64,000 bases of DNA from Oxytricha trifallax. Lineage: Eukaryota > Ciliophora > Spirotrichea > Sporadotrichida > Oxytrichidae. Location of the stretch: positions 1 through 64,000 of the forward strand of contig ARYC01001480.1 of NCBI GenBank assembly GCA_000711775.1, read 5' to 3'. Position numbers and translations under genes: made by a program. Every line of letters begins with the position of its first letter. Position 1 is the stretch's first letter. Below the pieces are notes generated by a model. It saw nothing but the letters and a program-made list of their open reading frames with translations. It had not been told where the DNA came from and searched no databases. Shown here piece after piece: positions 32,941-45,687 of the stretch.

Positions 32941-34334
32941 ATGTCAAATCAAAACAGACCACTTGACTACGAGGTTTCAACATTTGATGATGAACGAGCT
33001 AATGATGGGATTATGGAAGAGCAAGAAAATAACGAGAGCAGCAGTCTTTCAGCTGTCAGCATTGACACAAATTATTACAAATAATCCAGAGAGGATATTG
33101 ACTTATGGTGGAGATGGAGTTTTCGAAAAGGGCAAAGATTTTAAAAGACAGATCGACAACCCAATAAGTTAATAGAATGTAGGGTCTGCAATCAAGAATA
33201 TACTCCTAAGGAGTTAACTCGCCATAAAGTAACTCATGTAAGATATAAAGGGAAGTTTGTATAGTTAAAGACAGAGGGAACTTATAAATGCAATATATGC
33301 AAAGCCCTAAATTTGAAATTCAATAATTCAAAAGACCTAAAGCCTCCTCTTATTTCACACAAACTTATTGAGCTTGAAAATGCTCATTACCCTACAATAG
33401 TAAGTATAATTGTTTTAATAAATGTATTTTAGTTGATTTAGCAAATAAAATAACTTCAAGAAAGCTCGCAGCCTTTAATAGCTCAGCTTAGTGGCAAAAA
33501 TGTGATAAACTTTCAGAAAATGATTAACTTAATGGAGAAGGCAAAATACGATTCAGAAGAAGATGAATTTTAATTTATTGGACATATTAATGCTGAAGCA
33601 TAATTAAAAAAATCTTGAAGAGAATAAAAATGACTCTGAATCCCAGCAAAATAATCAGTTTATTGTAACTAAAAAGATCTATCCAGAATTAAATCTAATG
33701 ATAAAAGAAGCAAAAAGATCTGATTACTTTAGCAATTGTTCAACTGAGATAATATTTTCAAACACCTCTGGAGTATATTAACACAAATGTGAGTATGAGT
33801 TTAAAGAACTAATGAAAAATGCCACTATGTTAAAGCTCTGTACTAGTTCTTTAAGTTCTTAGACATCAGCAGATTTTTATAGCTTAAATATGTTAATTAA
33901 ATTAACAAGCTTATTCTTCAAGATGAAGAAATAATAATTGAGACTTTTGGATTAAAAGTTTCACTAAAAGATCTTATATTAGTCAAACCAATAGATAAGT
34001 AAACTAGGACAGCGATGTTACATTTATTTTAAGCAGTATCTGAGTTACATAATAATAATGTATTTCATCTTCAAATTAATCCAGAATGTGTTCTTGTATA
34101 AAATAGTGAGTATTCAAAACTAAACTTATTAAGTTTGTCAACTCAACTCAGATTGGAGATAAATCACAAGTCAATAAAATCAAGAATGTTCCTTATTTAG
34201 ACATGAAACAGGCAAGATATTGGAAAGCTGGAGATTAAAATTGGGATATTTACTCACTGATTGTTATAGTATTTGAGTTTCACATTGGCGCAAAAGTTTT
34301 CAGCAAAAGTTAAAATTAATATCTAATGTATTGA
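32941..34334 (+). CDS. Zinc-finger / pseudokinase protein (57-kDa TBE type), unit 3
   Basis: ATG 32941-32943 begins MSNQNRPLDYEVSTFDDERA. Two zinc fingers: ECRVCNQEYTPKELTRHKVT (with a His following) and YKCNICKALNLKF with a downstream HKLIELENAH. A 33-nt intron follows at about 33401-33433. After an acidic linker and a frame change near 33615 comes a kinase-like domain: FHLQINPECVLV in the place of HRDxKxxN, and NWDIYSLIVIVFEFHIGAKV as the DxWSxG helix. The catalytic Asp and Lys are absent (HLQIN), so it is a pseudokinase. Further frame changes near 33900 and 34130 suggest partial decay. TBE elements are reported to carry a zinc-finger/kinase protein of 57 kDa, which this matches. Confidence 0.7.
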
Positions 34335-34663
34335 TATGATGAGAATATAGCAACGATAAAGACGCACCAAAGTAACTTAAGAGATTAATAAATTTATTAG
34401 TGGATGCAAAAAATAATCTTCCTACTATCGATATTATCTATAGCTTTGAAATTAATTTCATTTTAATTAAAAATTCACTTGATTCTCAAATTTTATGAAT
34501 ATATTTAAATCTAAGCTAGTGGGTTTATTGAGAAGTCATCAATGATGTCTTCTAGAAGAAATAACAGTCAATGCTATAAAAAATAAAAAAAATATCAATA
34601 ATTTAATACTAAGAACATGTGCTGAATAGTTCAATATTAATACATCGGCATCTACAATAAAAC
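34335..34663. other. AT-rich spacer
   Basis: No gene seen between unit 3 and the Q/N-rich gene. One edge of unit 3 must lie here or nearby. Confidence 0.4.
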
Positions 34664-37402
34664 ATGGAAAATGCAGCCAAAATTAAACAATAAAAACAAA
34701 AGAAAGCACTTCAAGACTTTGGCGAATTATTTTCAAAATTTATTGCAAAAGAATGACAAAAAGTATTTTATTGACTTATACTTTATTCATTTTTTATCTT
34801 GGATTCACATTCAACTCTTCTTAATCAAGTTTGATGTTTTAAACAATGGATAAAGACACCTCATAAAACTAAATTCAGCAACAGTAACAACTACCTGCTT
34901 CTATTCGACTGTCATCTCAATATTAATTAGTGAAGAAACCTCAAGTTTATGATTACTAAGAATCCATGAAAAATCAGTAAAAATAAATTATTTAACAGCC
35001 CTAAGCTGAAGGAGGCTTAACTATTCTCAACAGAAAACAGTAAAAGTATAAGTGAAAACAGTAGTAATAACGCTATATCTGAGGGAGCCAACAACTAGCT
35101 CTATACCCCAAATTGATAGACAAAAAATTAAAATATAACCTTAATTAGACACTAAGCTATTAAGTTAGCAGCAACTATAACAACAAATGACCTCTGCCCG
35201 ACATCAATAAAAGCAAAATGAAGTCAAATCTAATATGAATAAACTAGCTGTGAATATAGTAAACACAGATTTAAATCCAATGCAGCAATAACCACAATAT
35301 TAATAACAGCAATCATCACACTAGCCAACAAGTTCAAATCACTTGATAATCAACAATTTCTTGTAGGATACCAAGTTCAAAAGTATTGCGATATCATAAT
35401 AAACATAACATCTTCAAACATCATCACAAAAAATAAAATATGCCAAGTGAGAGCAATTACTATGGGGATGTCACTAGTAATGGTAAATTTAACATTCATT
35501 ACAATTCATCTTAGTAATAATAACAGTAGGAACTTGCAAGGATAAAAGTATGTATTAAATATTAGCATTATATGATTAAAGTTATCAGTAATTAAGATGG
35601 TCAGTAACAGATAGTTCACATTCCATAATAAAATATGAATACTTTGCAGTAAGATCCATTATAACATGAAACTAAACTTATGAATAACAATAAGTAAGGT
35701 GCATCTTCTAGATAGGAGAGTATTCAAAGGAATCAAAGTAGAAATAATTTAGTAATATGTGTTAATTTTAAGAAGCAACTTGCACAATTTGCAGAGCTCA
35801 CAGAAAAGCATTGAAAATAACAAGAATTGTTAAACACCACACAGAGCTAGCTCTCAATAAAAAGAGGTAAAAACTCCTGGAAGTGGCAAAGCAGGGGACA
35901 GCAATCAAATTAAGACTAATCTAGTTCAATAAAAGATTCTAAAGAGAATATAATTATTATACTGTAAAAGAATTTTAGCATTAAATTTTAAAGCAGCAAA
36001 ACAAACAAGACTTATTATAAAATCAGCATGACATGTAACAAAACATGATGAGTTTATCTGGCAACAATAAATCAGTAAGTGTTCTATAAAAAACACAAAA
36101 TTACAACGATAACACTTAAAGGCAACAAATCTACCCAATGAAGGCAAATTCAGTGAAGGGTAGCAGTGCCGAAGCTGTTGTATCAAGAGAGCTTAGCAAA
36201 GTAAGAAATAGGTAATAGGCTCAATAGTAATTTGTAAATTTAATCAATATACAAAATGCCTTGTTTTTCAACCCTGTCTAGAGCAACAAAATGTTCAAGA
36301 TTGATATAATAGGCAAACTTACTCTGAAGCAAAACATGAACAACCAAGGAGCTGAGTATAATACGGCAGGAATAAGCTATGTTAGAAGTGTTGAGAGACT
36401 GAATAAGATTGAAGAGGAAATCTATAAGGACTACTCTAAGTATGTCAATGAATATGGCCTAAGCAAGACTGCCTTTGCCAAAGCTGTAAATGCATTGAGA
36501 GAAAAACTGCAAAACTCCAATTAAAAATAACAACCAAGTTAACCAACATCAACCAGATAAGCAAGACTAATGTAAAATTCAAATGAAAAGAAGAGAAATA
36601 GCTCAAACAATAATTCTCGTTCAATCTCCACTTCTCAAAATAGAAAGCAAAGTAATAGCAGACAATAGAATATCAAAACCAACCTTCAAGCCTAAGAGTC
36701 AATAAACGACATTTATCTTAACACCATTAGAAACGATTAAAAATAGATTAGAAGTGTTAGAGCTAAGACTCACCTGAATAGCCAAAATTTTTCAAGTTGT
36801 TTCTAGAGATCTCAAAAGCTTAGTCCTGATTAAATTTCAGCTTCTTAATATGGTTTGTAAAACATGCTTGGCATGACTTAGAACATTACAACAAACAATC
36901 TCAACAGTAAAATCTCAAACTACATCACTTTAATGCTCAACCTTCAAAGCAAAACAAAGGCATCAAGATAAAATTCCCAATTAACAATAACTAGAGAGCA
37001 AACTCCAAGAATAATCAAAATTCAAGTTAAACTTAGACACCAAAGAGATTAAAACTTCAGAAAACTAAGTCAACAAGCAATATACCCATAGCCTTCACTT
37101 AAAGAGGCTAATTACCATAATCTTAGGTGTTACTGAGTCACAGAGGTTGATTTGGAGGAGGTAATGACATTGTGATTATGGATGAGATGAGTCAGCAAAT
37201 GAACTCAACTAACCCAGCAGCTAATTCTTTATAGTATATTCCACTATAAAACGATGGGAGAGCAAGTTAAAACTTCCAAGATATGTACAATCAAGGGGGA
37301 AACGGATAGGAAAATTCAAATACTCCTAATGTTATGATGATTGGTGGATCAGGCATATTCCCACATTAACCGTTTAATCACGATTTTTTTGAAATAAAGT
37401 GA
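34664..37402 (+). CDS. Large Q/N/S-rich hypothetical protein
   Basis: A likely start is ATG 34664-34666 (MENAAKIKQQKQKKALQDFG) followed by an interruption. Another Met at 34849 begins MDKDTSQNQIQQQQQLPASI. Segments are very rich in Gln (largely TAA/TAG), Asn and Ser. The longest continuous frame, about 36240-37130, contains the only ordered part: NTAGISYVRSVERLNKIEEE and IYKDYSKYVNEYGLSKTAFA. The C-terminal segment (GGGNDIVIMDEMSQQMNSTN) ends at TGA 37400-37402. Frame changes near 35040, 35440, 35600 and 37130 may be introns. No known family. Confidence 0.55.
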
Positions 37403-38046
37403 ATTGTATTAAAAAATAAATTAAGAATATAAGAATATGAAAATATGTCTGATCAGATGGTGCAGTGTCATTCATTTAAAATGTAAGTTACAAAAAACAT
37501 ATCTAAAAAAATTAATTTTACAGGGGTGGCACCAAGATCGATTGAGAAGTACATGCGAGCAAGAGTCAACTGAAGACTAAGAAAAACACAAGAAAAATTA
37601 CACTCACGCTAATGGAGCTAAGTATGAAGGAGAATGTAGAAATAATAACGTTTTTTTTAGATTTCAATTTTTGATTATTACATTTACTATTGCTATTATT
37701 AATTATAAATTTGAATTTAAATTTCTACTTATTTCAAAAAAATCTTGAATAGTAATTCTTGTTTAGGCACTTATACTACCACTTCAATATTGAATTCTCC
37801 ACTCTCATTTAAGAATAACATTGGATTTGTCCAACAGAAAAAATTAACTAGCCCAGCAACAAAATCAACAATCTTTATTTTATATTAAGTATTTTATATA
37901 AAAAAATGAATATTTAAAATGATGTTATTTAGCACTGTATTATATTATTTCTTAAGATAATTTAGCAAAATTTTATGCTAAGAATCTAAATATCGCATAA
38001 AATAAATTATATTTTAAAAGTATAGCATAAAATCATAAGTTTTTTA
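37403..38046. other. AT-rich spacer
   Basis: Only a short open stretch near 37500-37640; otherwise strongly AT-rich. Confidence 0.4.
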
Positions 38047-38311
38047 TAATTTGTAATCTACTCGTAACAACAGCAAGGGGAGGCAATCGAGTAGAATCGG
38101 AGGAAATTCCCAACATTAAAGCCAAAAATCAATTGGAGGAAACCAGACTCATTAAAGAGCCAGTAGTAACAACAGAGTGTTGCAATCATCAACAAATAAA
38201 CAAAAGAAATCAGCAGTCACTATTTTCCCTAACAATGAGAGTAAAAGAATGAGCGCAGGCAGTAATATGTCTAAGAAAACCACCCCAGTTCATCATTTTA
38301 AATCCCCTTGA
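38047..38311 (+). CDS. Ser/Gln-rich coding segment
   Basis: Open from about NSKGRQSSRIGGNSQHQSQK to SKKTTPVHHFKSP and TGA 38309-38311. Composition matches the preceding Q/N-rich gene. It may be a separate small gene or one exon of a longer one. Confidence 0.4.
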
Positions 38312-38429
38312 GAGCATAAATGTTATATATTTTTATGTTATCATTTAAAGGTATTAGGATTATAAAATACTCTAAGAATATTATAGGTTTATATTAAGCT
38401 TTTGGCAGCAATATGTAACAATAAATCTT

Positions 38430-38930
38430 GCAGTTGCTTATGACCTACAAAACTAATCAATCCTTGCAACAGCAACAATTCGGTGAACAGTGTGTTGTAA
38501 CTGGCACTTTATCTCTCCAACAGAACTTCATGCCCACTTAACAGCACTCTGAGGACGCTGCAGGGGAACAACACATAAAGCATGAAGGATTTAAAGTTTA
38601 TGAAGCAGCAGACTCCCTCTACACTTATGAAAGATTTACAGATTACTAAAGCACCAAAGAATCAATCAAACCAAGGAGGTTTTATTTTATAGCAAGCTCA
38701 ACCAGCCGCATTTAATACTCAAAGACAAGGCTAAGGCATTAGCAGTAATTTACAGTCGATAATGATGGTAGATAACCAGAATTCTAGGAAAATCAATAAA
38801 GCAGGCAAACTAACTACAAGAGAAGAGAGTGATACAATAACAAAACATAATCAAACCATATTATTCTAATCATAAGCACAAATATTCATTAAAATAATTT
38901 TAAAAAATCTAAATGACCTGCTTTATTATT
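38430..38930 (+). CDS. Q-rich coding segment
   Basis: Begins near MTYKTNQSLQQQQFGEQCVV, runs through HIKHEGFKVYEAAD and, after a frame change near 38610, continues as MKDLQITKAPKNQSNQGGFI and INKAGKLTTREESD. AT-rich sequence follows. Likely an exon of a Q/N-rich gene. No domain. Confidence 0.4.
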
Positions 38931-39094
38931 AAAAAAAGAATTCCGTATTGGTATACTACTATTTCAATGAATAAATTATTAATATATCAATAATAGTCTT
39001 TTAGACTTCAAATTTTTTAAAATAAAAATATTTGTTACAAATGCCCTTTGATTTTTAAATTAATAATAGTTAAATATTGAATAAAACAATTATT

Positions 39095-39722
39095 GCACAA
39101 CCTCGATCTCCACAAGCAACCACTACTTTAACATTCATGGAAACTTTACTTCAAATGACTTATCATCAAGAATTTAAAACTTAATTGGAGGTATTGGCTT
39201 TAACTATGGAGATAACACTGCCTAATAGATTGATACCAAGAGACTCCCTAGTCAATCTAAGAGTCAAGAAAACTTCGATATGTTTAGAGTTCATTAATAT
39301 TAAATTACCATTTAGATTTTATGATATATTCATATATGCAATTAATTTAAGAGTTGCTGCTTAGAGAGCTGCTATGGAGCAATAATAGCAATCTGCTTCT
39401 CAAATAGGTTATCAATCAACCACTAACAAATTCCTATAAAATTTGAAGAAACAAGGAAACTAGGTGTCCCTCGACCACATACTCTCAATTACCTTTACAA
39501 TCAGCAAGAAGCATACAATTTGATAGTAATAGCAACATCAAAAATCAACAGAACGATTCTGATACTAAACTAGGAAATAGTCAATAAAACTAAGTGCAGT
39601 TTAACAAGGGAGTTACGACCAATATAATTATTGGGTAGAACAACTTCGATAAGCAGTAGTAGTTCAGAAGAACTTCAGGAAAATTCAAATTCAGTTAACA
39701 AGAAGTAATTAATAATAGTGAA
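39095..39722 (+). CDS. Q/N-rich coding segments (two)
   Basis: The first segment encodes SNHYFNIHGNFTSNDLSSRI and RLPSQSKSQENFDMFRVH; an AT-rich gap of about 60 bp follows (39296-39355). The second begins RAAMEQQQQSASQIGYQSTT, shifts frame near 39460, and continues SARSIQFDSNSNIKNQQNDS to about 39710. Probably exons or rearrangement segments of the same Q/N-rich gene as the blocks upstream. Confidence 0.4.
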
Positions 39723-40037
39723 ATATTCGAGCATAGATATTCTGATATACATACATTCTTCGATTTTGAATTAAATTTAGCATATATTTTGTCATATAGA
39801 TTTATATTTTCTAAGATAATTTTGTAAATAAATATACAACATGGCAGTATAGATAAATTTAATGGTTGGATTAAGAGGAGAATAATTATATTTGAATTTA
39901 AAGATGAACTAAACTCTTCATTCAGTAGGTACAAACACTAACAACGCAAACCCAAATGACCGAATATCAATTCAATATGACAATTATATATGATTTTATT
40001 TAATTTTAAATCCCTAGATAGTATATGGTCTTAATCT
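39723..40037. other. AT-rich spacer
   Basis: No supported gene; short AT-rich open stretches only. Confidence 0.4.
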
Positions 40038-42522
40038 ATGGACATGCTAGGTGTAATATCAACTCAAGATCACATGATAGACGTCTACAGAGTTAGTTAT
40101 AAGCATTAGAAAATTTTTTCAAAGGAGGATGTACTTGGACCCACTACACTGGAATTCACGAAAAATAGTTAGCAAGTGATCATTGGTTACGAGGACGACA
40201 AGATCTCAGTGATATAAATGGCAAAACTGCTGAAGAACTTTTCACTTCTAAGATAGTAGACTTTGGAGCACCAATTACGGCTATTCACTATCAAGAATCA
40301 AGGTAGTTTAAGAGCTAGTACCTGAATAATGACTAGAGTCACTTGCATATTAAACCATTGCAGTCCATCGACCATAAATATCCAAGTTAGTCGAAGAGAA
40401 GCTGCAATTACTTGAGCAAATAACTGATCTAAATGTTAAATATAGCAGTCTTATTTTTGCTTCAGAAGCTTCTCTAAATATATCAGTGATTTATCAATGT
40501 CATTTTCCAATCGCTTCTTTTAGCATTAGAGATTTGCAGCCTCCCAACACATTTGCTTTAAAAATTAATTCTGAAAATTAAAAAGATAAAAAGCACCGAT
40601 GGTTATCTAAAAGTGTTCTCACATTTCCCTTAAATCGATGAATGCGTGAGATATCTCGAGTCTAAAGTCGATTTATGTAAGAGTTACTGGACTAAGTTCC
40701 ACAAGTAATTTTTGACCATAGTAAATCTTCTTAAACCAGACACTAAATACATTAAAAGTTTACAGAGTAACCCTAATGCCATGACTGATTCAATAATTGA
40801 CATGGTTATTAAAGGAAAGGTATCACCTGTAGTTTAAAAATTCTTTGGTGAAGAGTTGTATAATTGTAATATTTTGTAGAGGCTCGATGAAAATTCATAG
40901 TTAATATTTGATAATATTGAGAATGAAATGAATGATAAGATTATACCAGTACTAGAGCAGATTTTACTTCTATTATAATTAAATCGCGATGATTAAAATT
41001 ATCAATTAAAATTTACTATATCTGAACTAAGAGGACTTGATAAAGCAAAATCTTTTGTGTTTCCCTAAACCAATCAAGCTCAACCTCATAAGTCAACTTT
41101 ATTCGCTTTGAATAAGTCAATTATCTAAAAGCTAATTGATTTCGTGAACTATTTTTTCCATCAAATCCATCTCTTGTAGCTTGAAATTATGAAATCAAAG
41201 GTTGATCTGAGGTATTCTTTGTTTTCTGCAATTCAATAGTTATTAAAATGACTAATTCTAATCATCTATAATCTCAATAGACAATCCCTTAAGAAATTGA
41301 AAATGCTAAAAGTCACTAAGCCAGACTTAATCCTGATGAAAACAGATTACTGAAATTTTTGGAGAAAGGGGATAAAATCTTCTGTTAAAATCACATTGTA
41401 AAGCAATTTGAAGAGGGCTAATTAAACTACCCATAGATTCAGAGAATCAAATAGTCTAAGGATTTAACAGTGAAGACTTAGTAGAATGAATAAAACAGTT
41501 GCAGAAATAAGAAGATGATGAGAAGTAGAGAGTGAAGCAGCAAATTTAAGAATAGCAGTAACTTCAGATGATAAATATTTCTCAGATAAACTTGTCAAGC
41601 AACAACTTCTCTTCTCATTGCAATTAACCGTAGATTAACAGAAGAACTACAAGAAGATCTCAAATATCATCTGGTGATTATACTGCGTCAGGGCAGAGAA
41701 CTAATCAGACTAATCTGAGACCATCTCCTATCTAATCTTAAAATCAAAACTAGAATTAAATGTAATAGAATATAGACGGTCAGAAATAAAATTTGCCAGA
41801 TTAAACTCAATGCTTTTAAATTATCCCATTAAAGACTCTTTCAACAAGAGTATTAGATCTTATTCACAAGTAAATGAGAAAACCTCTTGAAATTTTGAGT
41901 CCTTATTTTAGATACACTCAAATGATGTACTTTGAAAAAGATGAAGACTCTGTGTTAGATATGCAAATAGCTAGCAGCGACCGCAATTTCCCAAACACCA
42001 TGTATATTGCATATACAATAAGTGAAAATTATCTTATGGTCATTCAATAAGACTTAAAACAAGAAAATTACAACAAGAAATATCGAATTAAAATGCTAGA
42101 TTATGCAAGTGCCAGATGGCTACCAAATAAAAGAGTGTGTTTTCCGTTTGAATTCTTTGGCAGTAAGAGAATAGGGAAAAAGGAGAGATGAAATGTTTGT
42201 TTTGTGTTAGAATTTAAATTAAGATGAAAGAATTGTTAAAACTATAGAACTTTAGCCACTTATTGAAGAATTTTCTATATGTAAAATCATCGGACTAGAT
42301 TAGCAATTTAGTTTTGAGATTGGGCATTTTGCTAGAGAAGCACTTTCAAATTTTGATTTAGAAAATAGGATACCAATGATTTAATTTGATGAGAAAGCAT
42401 TCAGATATCCTAATAAAAATATCTAGGAATTGAGAGCAGGGTCTAGAGGATTATTGAACCTTATTCAGGATAATAGAAAGTAAATTATTAGTTTGACTGA
42501 AAAAGAGTAAATGATGGAGTGA
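40038..42522 (+). CDS. APC4: APC4-like subunit of the anaphase-promoting complex
   Basis: ATG 40038-40040 (MDMLGVISTQDHMIDVYRVS) opens an N-terminal WD40-like region (KNSQQVIIGYEDDKISVI, DFGAPITAIHYQES). The middle matches the APC4 long domain: VRYLESKVDLCKSYWTKF, NPNAMTDSIIDMVIKGKV, SPVVQKFFGEELYNC and FTISELRGLDKA, where animal APC4 has a conserved SELRG block. A Q/N-rich insert (41450-41800) precedes a C-terminal beta-rich part (PYFRYTQMMYFEKDEDSVLD). Stop TGA 42520-42522. Frame changes near 40213, 40330, 40590, 41250 and 41520. APC4 is a platform subunit of the ubiquitin ligase that drives exit from mitosis. The N-terminus may be incomplete. Confidence 0.65.
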
Positions 42523-42660
42523 TTTAAATATGTTGATTTAATGCAATAACAAGTAAAATCAAAATCTAATCTATATATAATTTCTTAAATTTTACTCAAC
42601 CCTATCAATGAAGTCTTGTCTATTTATTAAATAGGCATTATTCATCAGCTGGAGATACTT

Positions 42661-44192
42661 TCATGTTGTAGCTTGCCCTTATAAATCCTTTTTTAATTTC
42701 AACCAAGGGATTAGTTGGTCTTACTCCCAAACAATTAAGAACAGTAGGGTTCTTTAAAAATGAATATCCTGATGACCTAGACCAAGTAAACCAGAAAACA
42801 TATCCTGAATTTTATTAGTGTAATATCCTTCCTCGTCAGATTATTCAACTTCCCCTTTGAATATCATCATTTACTTGATGTCTAAATTGCCATCAATAAA
42901 TTTTACTCTCATTTCCTTCAATAAATTGTGTTTAAAGAATTCCATCTTCATTAACCCTTGTCCCTAAAAAAAGAAGGATCTCCAGTTTTTCAAGAATTTT
43001 TCATCAAGAGGAGTGGGACCAAAGGGATTATTTTATTCTGTGTAAGCAAAGATTCAACAACTGAAAGCCATTGAGAACTCCATCTTATTATCATCTCTAA
43101 ACCAAACTTATGAGCCTGTTAACTCATTGATATCAAATTTATCCAAGATAAACTGCCTTGAAAAACCACATCTCACATCAACTAACCTACCATGATTGAA
43201 ATCCTTAACTACGTCAGGGAAGACTGGATATAAAGTAGTAGTCATAAATAAATTTTAAATCAATAAAAGAGCATTCTGATATTTCTTGGGGACTATAATA
43301 GAATATGGATTTAAAATGATTTAATTGCTATACTTTTTGCACTAACTCTCTTAAACTGAATACTTTATTGTTATGATATAGGGATAGTAGCAAATGATTC
43401 ACAAAGTTCTCGTCAAACACCATTTGTAAATCTTGTTTAAATTCAGAAAGATCACTAAATTATGGATAAATTTTTCTAAGATAAGTTCCAAATTCAGAAT
43501 AATCAGCTCCCTCTAATTCATTTTCAAATGACATCTCAATAAATTCGTCAGTTAGCTTGACGTTTTCAGATAGATCATAAACAAATTTATAACCAAGACC
43601 TTTGTACTCATATGGAATCTTTTACCAAAGATTTTAATCAATCTCTATGAGTTTATCCTTAATAGATTAGATTAACTTTCTGTTTTCCAAGTGCAACCAT
43701 TTTTAAATAGCAGCTTCAAACTTCTTAGTTTTGAATAGTGGAACTTGACCTTATGCGCTGACTATTATGTTTGATTCATCTTAAATGATGTTAACTTCGT
43801 CAATTAAGAACTTAGGGTATATATTTCTATTTCTGACTGTCTCTGTTGGTGTAATTATTATCTAGCCTGTTTAAATGAGAGCCTGGAAATAAATCTGCTC
43901 TAAAATGCCATACTCAGGCTCTTTAAGCATTCTGTGGCCATTGATTTGTAGGTTATGCATTTCTAGCATGATTTGGCCATCATCAAAGAATACCTCAACT
44001 TCATTTTATTTAAGATCAGAATTTGATGGTGTGAGCTTAATGCTAATGTCTTTCATAGATGATTAAATATCGCTTAAATACGCATCGTCAACACTCAGCT
44101 TAGAAGCCTAGTCAAAGATAATTTTTAGGTTGTTTTAGAATAGATCTTTGAAGGGGATTTGTATAGTCTAATCTTATAGAAATACTCCTCAC
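42661..44192 (-). CDS. BPI/LBP-like lipid-binding protein
   Basis: A long minus-strand frame starts in IQIPFKDLFQNNLKIIFDQA and runs about 340 codons without a TGA to 43230, where a one-base shift lets it continue as TTLYPVFPDVVKDFNHGRLV. It ends at TGA 42661-42663. The pattern of alternating strands, the two-part layout and ALIQTGQIIITPTE, QVPLFKTKKFEAAIQKW and LYPVFPDVVK recall bactericidal/permeability-increasing-type tubular lipid-binding proteins, but the match is by general pattern only. An in-frame TGA at 43054-43056 lies between MAFSC and IFAYTEQNN with coding on both sides. The start codon and signal peptide were not located. Confidence 0.45.
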
Positions 44193-44383
44193 CTTAGCAA
44201 ACAAGTGTAATGTAAGATATTAGGAGAATTATTAGATTTTTGTGATTCATGAAGTGACCAAGTATTTTAAATTAAATTAATATTTGTTTTAAATGATAGC
44301 TTATATATCAAAATTCTTCTTTAGCAAGTATTAAAAGTTTGAAAGATATTAATTAAGATTAAAAATACATTTGAGAATATATC

Positions 44384-45687
44384 TCATAGATTTTGATTAA
44401 TCCATTGGATTTTGTAGTTTATTACATTTTCATAGACTTATCCATTATAGAGAAATACATGCTCATTATCATAATAAGCATGTATTTTTTAATCCTTTGG
44501 AGTTTATACTTATTTCTAAGCTTTCTCACCTTCTAAGTTTGACACTACTGAGTCTTTAACTGCAAAAGCGCAATAAATTGGAATACTGATGTTCTGATAG
44601 TAGTCCTTGATATATTCAGGAATCTCCATAAATTCTCTTTAGGATAATGCAGTCCAAGGGCCTAAAAATACAAGAGGGTTTGGACATGTAGCACCCAAGA
44701 ATGAATAGTCTTCATTGGGAGGAGTAAAAGTGGGTGCTCTCATTATCTTCATAGGTTCAGTTTTGCAAGTTTCTCTAATGCTCTATTCGTAGTTTAAATC
44801 TCTGTTAAATCTGCCAAAGGCAGGAGCGTGAAATAGAAAAGCCTTAAACAACTAGGTCTAATCTTTTAGGTATTATATTCTTGAACAAGCAACTGCCACT
44901 CTTGAGCCCATACTGTAGCCGAATGCAAGAATAGGGATAGAAATATCCTTGTATTCATGATATTTTTCTAGAAAATAAAATAAATTCATAATTATATACA
45001 ATGTAAAAATATTGAAGATAGAGTTTCTGTTGCATTCACAAATAGTGCAAGTTACAAAAAATACTTCTTAATATTTTAGTAATAGGTATTCAAATTAATA
45101 AGAGTAGTCATAGCACACAAAAAATTGGTTGACAAACAGACACAAAGACATTGTGAAGGAGTATTAAAATATAAAATTGTGATATCTAAAAAGGAACATA
45201 AAAGATGAACTGTCATTTTTTTCAAGTATCTATAATGTAAACTTTATAAGATTTTTTACTTATCATTAATCATTTTTTGTAATTTCTCAATTTAAAAAAT
45301 TTAACATAATTGCTAAGCATAGAACTCCTAAACTTTTATTATAAAATTGTAGCCATTTTGTTGTTGATAATTCTCCATAGAGTGAATCATGCCTCTTTCT
45401 CCCTCACTACTTCCGAATCCGAGTGAGTCATAACCCACCACATCATATCCAGCATCTGCAAACATTTTGGCTATGTAAATATATCTCTACATGTGAGATC
45501 CTAATCCATGAAATAGTGCGATTACAGCTCTGGGCTTTTCTTATTAGTTAATAGTCTTATTGAATGGGTATCTACTTGTCATTAGTTTTGATGAGTTATC
45601 TTGACATGATTTTGGGTCTAAGAAGTCATGTTCTGGTCATGATACTGCATAGAACTTAAGATTCTTTTCTTTTTGAGTATGTTCCAT
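44384..45687 (-). CDS. Alpha/beta hydrolase (monoacylglycerol-lipase-like), copy 1
   Basis: ATG 45685-45687 begins MEHTQKEKNLKFYAVS. An in-frame TGA (45637-45639) follows, where the paralogue at 46300-47483 has TGG. Then come the oxyanion region AVIALFHGLGSHMQRYIYIA and VGYDSLGFGSSEGERG. After an AT-rich insert of about 360 bp (44971-45330) the second part is fully open: nucleophile elbow AFGYSMGSR, lid region, FAVKDSVVS (Asp) and YDNEHVFLYN (His), ending NQNL and TGA 44384-44386. HGxG, GxSxG and the D/H pair identify a serine hydrolase. It probably acts on lipid esters. Confidence 0.75.
44971..45330. other. AT-rich insertion within hydrolase copy 1
   Basis: About 360 bp of AT-rich, non-coding sequence splits the gene between the VQEF and LEKYHEY segments. 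It is much longer than the other introns seen here. TTCTA occurs at both edges, but joining there does not restore the frame. It could be a long intron, an internally eliminated sequence or a transposon relic. Confidence 0.5.

Larger units (their letters stand above)
30371..34334 (+). mobile_element. TBE-like transposon, unit 3 (transposase, 22 kDa, zinc finger/pseudokinase)
   Basis: All three genes are present, as transposase (+), 22 kDa (-) and 57-kDa type (+), the gene content described for TBE transposons. A separate 238-bp inverted-repeat element is nested between the 22-kDa and 57-kDa genes. Outer terminal repeats were not identified. Confidence 0.75.
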
